Shown piece after piece: positions 6,789 to 8,907 of a stretch of DNA of 8,907 nt (position 1 is the stretch's first letter; the number at the start of each line of letters is the position of its first letter). Origin of the DNA: Acidobacteriota bacterium (GTDB lineage: Bacteria > Acidobacteriota > Vicinamibacteria > Vicinamibacterales > 2-12-FULL-66-21). The notes under the pieces are model-generated. The model was not told where the DNA came from and made no database searches. It was given only the letters and a program-made list of their open reading frames with translations. The stretch is from assembly GCA_020200195.1 (NCBI GenBank), contig JAIVJE010000468.1, positions 1 through 8,907 on the forward strand, given 5' to 3'. The translations under genes were made by a program, and so were the position numbers.

Positions 6789-6798
6789 TCCACTCCCG

Positions 6799-8907
6799 AT
6801 GCCACGGAGGTGGCCGTTGATACGCCTCGTCGCCCTGTCGATTCTGGTCCTGGCCGGCGCCGCCGCCACCTCCCATTCGGGTTCGCCACAGCTTCGGATC
6901 ACCTCTCCAAAGGAAGCCTTGGGCTTCAACTTCGGCGATGACTACCAGCTCGCGAACTACACCCGGTTGAGCTCGTACTGGCAAACGCTGGACAAGGAGT
7001 CCGATCGGCTCGTGCTGCACGACATGGGCCGGACCGCCGAGGGCCGGACGCAGTGGATGGCAATCGTGACGGCCCCCGAGAACCACAGCCGGCTGTCGCG
7101 CTACAAGGAGATCTCCCAACGTCTCGCCCGTGCGGAGGGGCTGTCAGACGACGCCGCGCGCACGCTCGCGAAGGAAGGCAAGGCTATCGTCTGGATCGAC
7201 GGCGGTCTGCACGCGACCGAAACGCTCGGCGCGCAGCAGCTGGGCGAAATGGTGTACCAGATGGTCAGCCGCACGGATGACGAGACGCAGCGGTTTCTGA
7301 ACGACACGGTCGTGTTGTTCGTGCACGCCAACCCGGACGGGAACGAGCTCGTAGCCGACTGGTACATGCGCAACCCGGCGCCGGAGAAGCGGACCCTTTC
7401 AGCACTACCGCGGCTGTACCAGAAATACATCGGGCACGACAACAACCGTGACTTCTTCGCGTCCACGCAGCCGGAAACGGAAAACATCAACCGCGCGCTC
7501 TATCACGACTGGATGCCGCAGGTGCTCTACAACCACCACCAGAGCGGGCCGGCAGGGACGGTGCTCTGGTCCTCGCCGCAGCGCGACCCCTACAACTACA
7601 ACCTCGACGCGCTGTTGATTCTCGGGCTCCAGGCGCTCGGCACGCACATGCACCAGCGCCTGGCCGCGGAAGGCAAGCCGGGCGCGACGATGGCTTCAGG
7701 CGGTCCGTATGACGGCTGGTGGAACGGCGGGATCCGAAACACCGGGAATTTTCACAACATCCTGGCGATCCTGACCGAGACGATCGGCAGTCCTACTCCG
7801 ATGCGCATCCCGCTGGTCATCGCGCGCCAGCTGCCAAGTCGCGACCAGCCGAACCCGATCGCGCCTCAGGCATGGCACTTCCGGCAGTCGGTGGATTACT
7901 CCATCTCGCTCAATCGCGCGGTAATCGACTATGCGTCGCGGAACCGCGAGCACCTGCTGTTCAACATCTATCGAATGGGGAAGAACGCGATCGAGCGCGG
8001 AAGCCGCGACACCTGGACACCATCGCCGACCCGCTTGGAGGCGCTGGCGAAGAAGGTGGCCGAAAAGACCGGTGCGGAGGACGCTGGCGGGCGCGGCGCA
8101 GTCGACCCGTCGCGTGAGGCAGGGCTCTGGGCGGAGCTGAGGAAGCCCGCGCTGCGTGACCCGCGCGGATACATTATTCCGTCGAACCAGCCGGATTTCC
8201 CGACGGCCACGAAATTCGTGAACGCGTTGCGCGAGGTCAACGTCGCCGTGCAGCGTGCCACCCGCGACTTCACGGTGCAGGGCACACAGTACCCCGCCGG
8301 ATCGTACGTCGTCCAGGCGGCGCAGGCGTTCCGGCCGCACGTCATCGACATGTTCGAGCCGCAGGATCATCCCAACGTGTTCCCGTTTCCAGGTGGTGCA
8401 CCCACGCCGCCGTACGACAATGCGGGATGGACGCTCGCGTTCCAGATGGGCGTGCAATTCGATCGCATCCTCGAGCCGTTCACCGGACCGTTCGAGAACG
8501 TTACCGAATGGAACGTCAAGACGCCCGCAGGGCGCGTGGATCCCGTGGCCCCTGGGATCATGTACGCCCTCAGACCCGACTCGAACAACGCGTTCATCGC
8601 CGTGAATCGGGTCTTGAAAGCGAACGAGTCTGTGTGGAACACCGCTCGGACGTTCCGCTTCAACGGGGGCGAGGAGGCGGCGAGGCGCCTCACGACGATC
8701 GCGGCCGACCTCGGGGTGAATTTCCGCGCGGAGAGGGGAGCAGCGGCTACGGGCGATCGGGTCCGCCTTGGGCGCGTCGGGTTGTGGGATCAGTACGGAG
8801 GCTCGATGGAGTCCGGTTGGACCCGCTGGATTCTGGAGCAGTTCGAATTCCCGTTCACCCGCGTGTATGCACCGGAGCTCGACGCGGGCAATCTCGGTGC
8901 GAAGTAC
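6799..8907 (+). CDS. Secreted M14-family zinc carboxypeptidase-like protein, C-terminus beyond the window
   Basis: 703 codons are visible with no stop. The N-terminus MPRRWPLIRLVALSILVLAG plus an Ala-rich region reads as a signal peptide, so the protein is probably exported. M14 metallopeptidases bind zinc through HxxE and a later His, and use a Glu as catalyst. Candidates here are GGLHATE (His138, Glu141), YNHHQ (His246/His247) and LTETIG (Glu327), with HANPDGNE between. The protein then continues through the long C-terminal region typical of large (~900 residue) M14 proteins of Acidobacteriota-like genomes. Substrate is probably peptides; specificity cannot be read. Start is uncertain: a TTG at 6817 has GGAGG 6 bases before it and still leaves a good signal peptide, while ATG 6799 has no ribosome binding site. 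A segment around 8640-8675 looks about a dozen residues short of the family. Confidence 0.88.
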   Translation, partial: MPRRWPLIRLVALSILVLAGAAATSHSGSPQLRITSPKEALGFNFGDDYQLANYTRLSSYWQTLDKESDRLVLHDMGRTAEGRTQWMAIVTAPENHSRLSRYKEISQRLARAEGLSDDAARTLAKEGKAIVWIDGGLHATETLGAQQLGEMVYQMVSRTDDETQRFLNDTVVLFVHANPDGNELVADWYMRNPAPEKRTLSALPRLYQKYIGHDNNRDFFASTQPETENINRALYHDWMPQVLYNHHQSGPAGTVLWSSPQRDPYNYNLDALLILGLQALGTHMHQRLAAEGKPGATMASGGPYDGWWNGGIRNTGNFHNILAILTETIGSPTPMRIPLVIARQLPSRDQPNPIAPQAWHFRQSVDYSISLNRAVIDYASRNREHLLFNIYRMGKNAIERGSRDTWTPSPTRLEALAKKVAEKTGAEDAGGRGAVDPSREAGLWAELRKPALRDPRGYIIPSNQPDFPTATKFVNALREVNVAVQRATRDFTVQGTQYPAGSYVVQAAQAFRPHVIDMFEPQDHPNVFPFPGGAPTPPYDNAGWTLAFQMGVQFDRILEPFTGPFENVTEWNVKTPAGRVDPVAPGIMYALRPDSNNAFIAVNRVLKANESVWNTARTFRFNGGEEAARRLTTIAADLGVNFRAERGAAATGDRVRLGRVGLWDQYGGSMESGWTRWILEQFEFPFTRVYAPELDAGNLGAKY
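6806..6810 (+). promoter_or_regulatory. Ribosome binding site favouring a TTG start for the M14 peptidase
   Basis: GGAGG is followed after 6 bases by an in-frame TTG at 6817. If used, the protein starts MIRLVALSILVLAG and loses six residues of the longer form. It argues against the ATG at 6799, which has no comparable site at proper spacing. Confidence 0.55.

Noticed and set aside
6316..7119. A longer SnoaL-like protein starting at 7119
   Set aside because: The extra N-terminal part is antisense to the M14 peptidase zinc region, and a strong ribosome binding site marks the GTG at 6747.

Overview
The window is high-GC bacterial DNA with five genes. Two run off the edges and two of the five appear to have lost internal segments. 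No RNA gene, CRISPR array or transposase was seen. A TTG-started PknB-type kinase with TolB-like propeller repeats, together with an M14 peptidase of the secreted ~900-residue type, suggests Acidobacteriota (Vicinamibacteria-like). This is inferred from family resemblance only.

Layout. (1) 1-2482, minus strand: a membrane-anchored Ser/Thr kinase with a C-terminal beta-propeller, cut by the left edge. Its kinase domain lacks the stretch between the HPHI motif and the helix before HRD, i.e. the strands and hinge that hold ATP. (2) 2483-2643: a divergent intergenic region with a short duplicated GC-rich motif and -10-like boxes lying almost against both start codons, with no Shine-Dalgarno on either side. 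(3) 2644-5613, plus strand: a 989-residue three-part protein, APH-type small-molecule kinase + M23 (LytM) metallopeptidase-like domain + class III PLP aminotransferase/phospho-lyase. Its last ~34 codons are out of frame. The original C-terminus is still readable in another frame (5508-5606), so a segment has been lost here. (4) 5670-6164, plus: a DinB-like protein with a good ribosome binding site, possibly cotranscribed with the fusion gene. (5) 6165-6315: a short convergent spacer with a hairpin. (6) 6316-6747, minus: a SnoaL/NTF2-like protein. (7) 6799-8907, plus: a secreted M14 zinc peptidase, cut by the right edge and divergent from the SnoaL-like gene across 51 bp.

How the genes may work together. 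The fusion protein is the most interesting object. Its outer domains resemble the enzyme pair known for hydroxylysine and ethanolamine breakdown: a kinase phosphorylates the hydroxyl, then a PLP phospho-lyase eliminates the phosphate. An M23 domain with all its metal ligands sits between them, with no export signal. The other genes are single-function accessory or housekeeping types with no clear pathway link to it. The two damaged genes lie side by side and each lacks roughly 28 codons, so a common cause, biological or assembly-related, should be considered before function is assigned.
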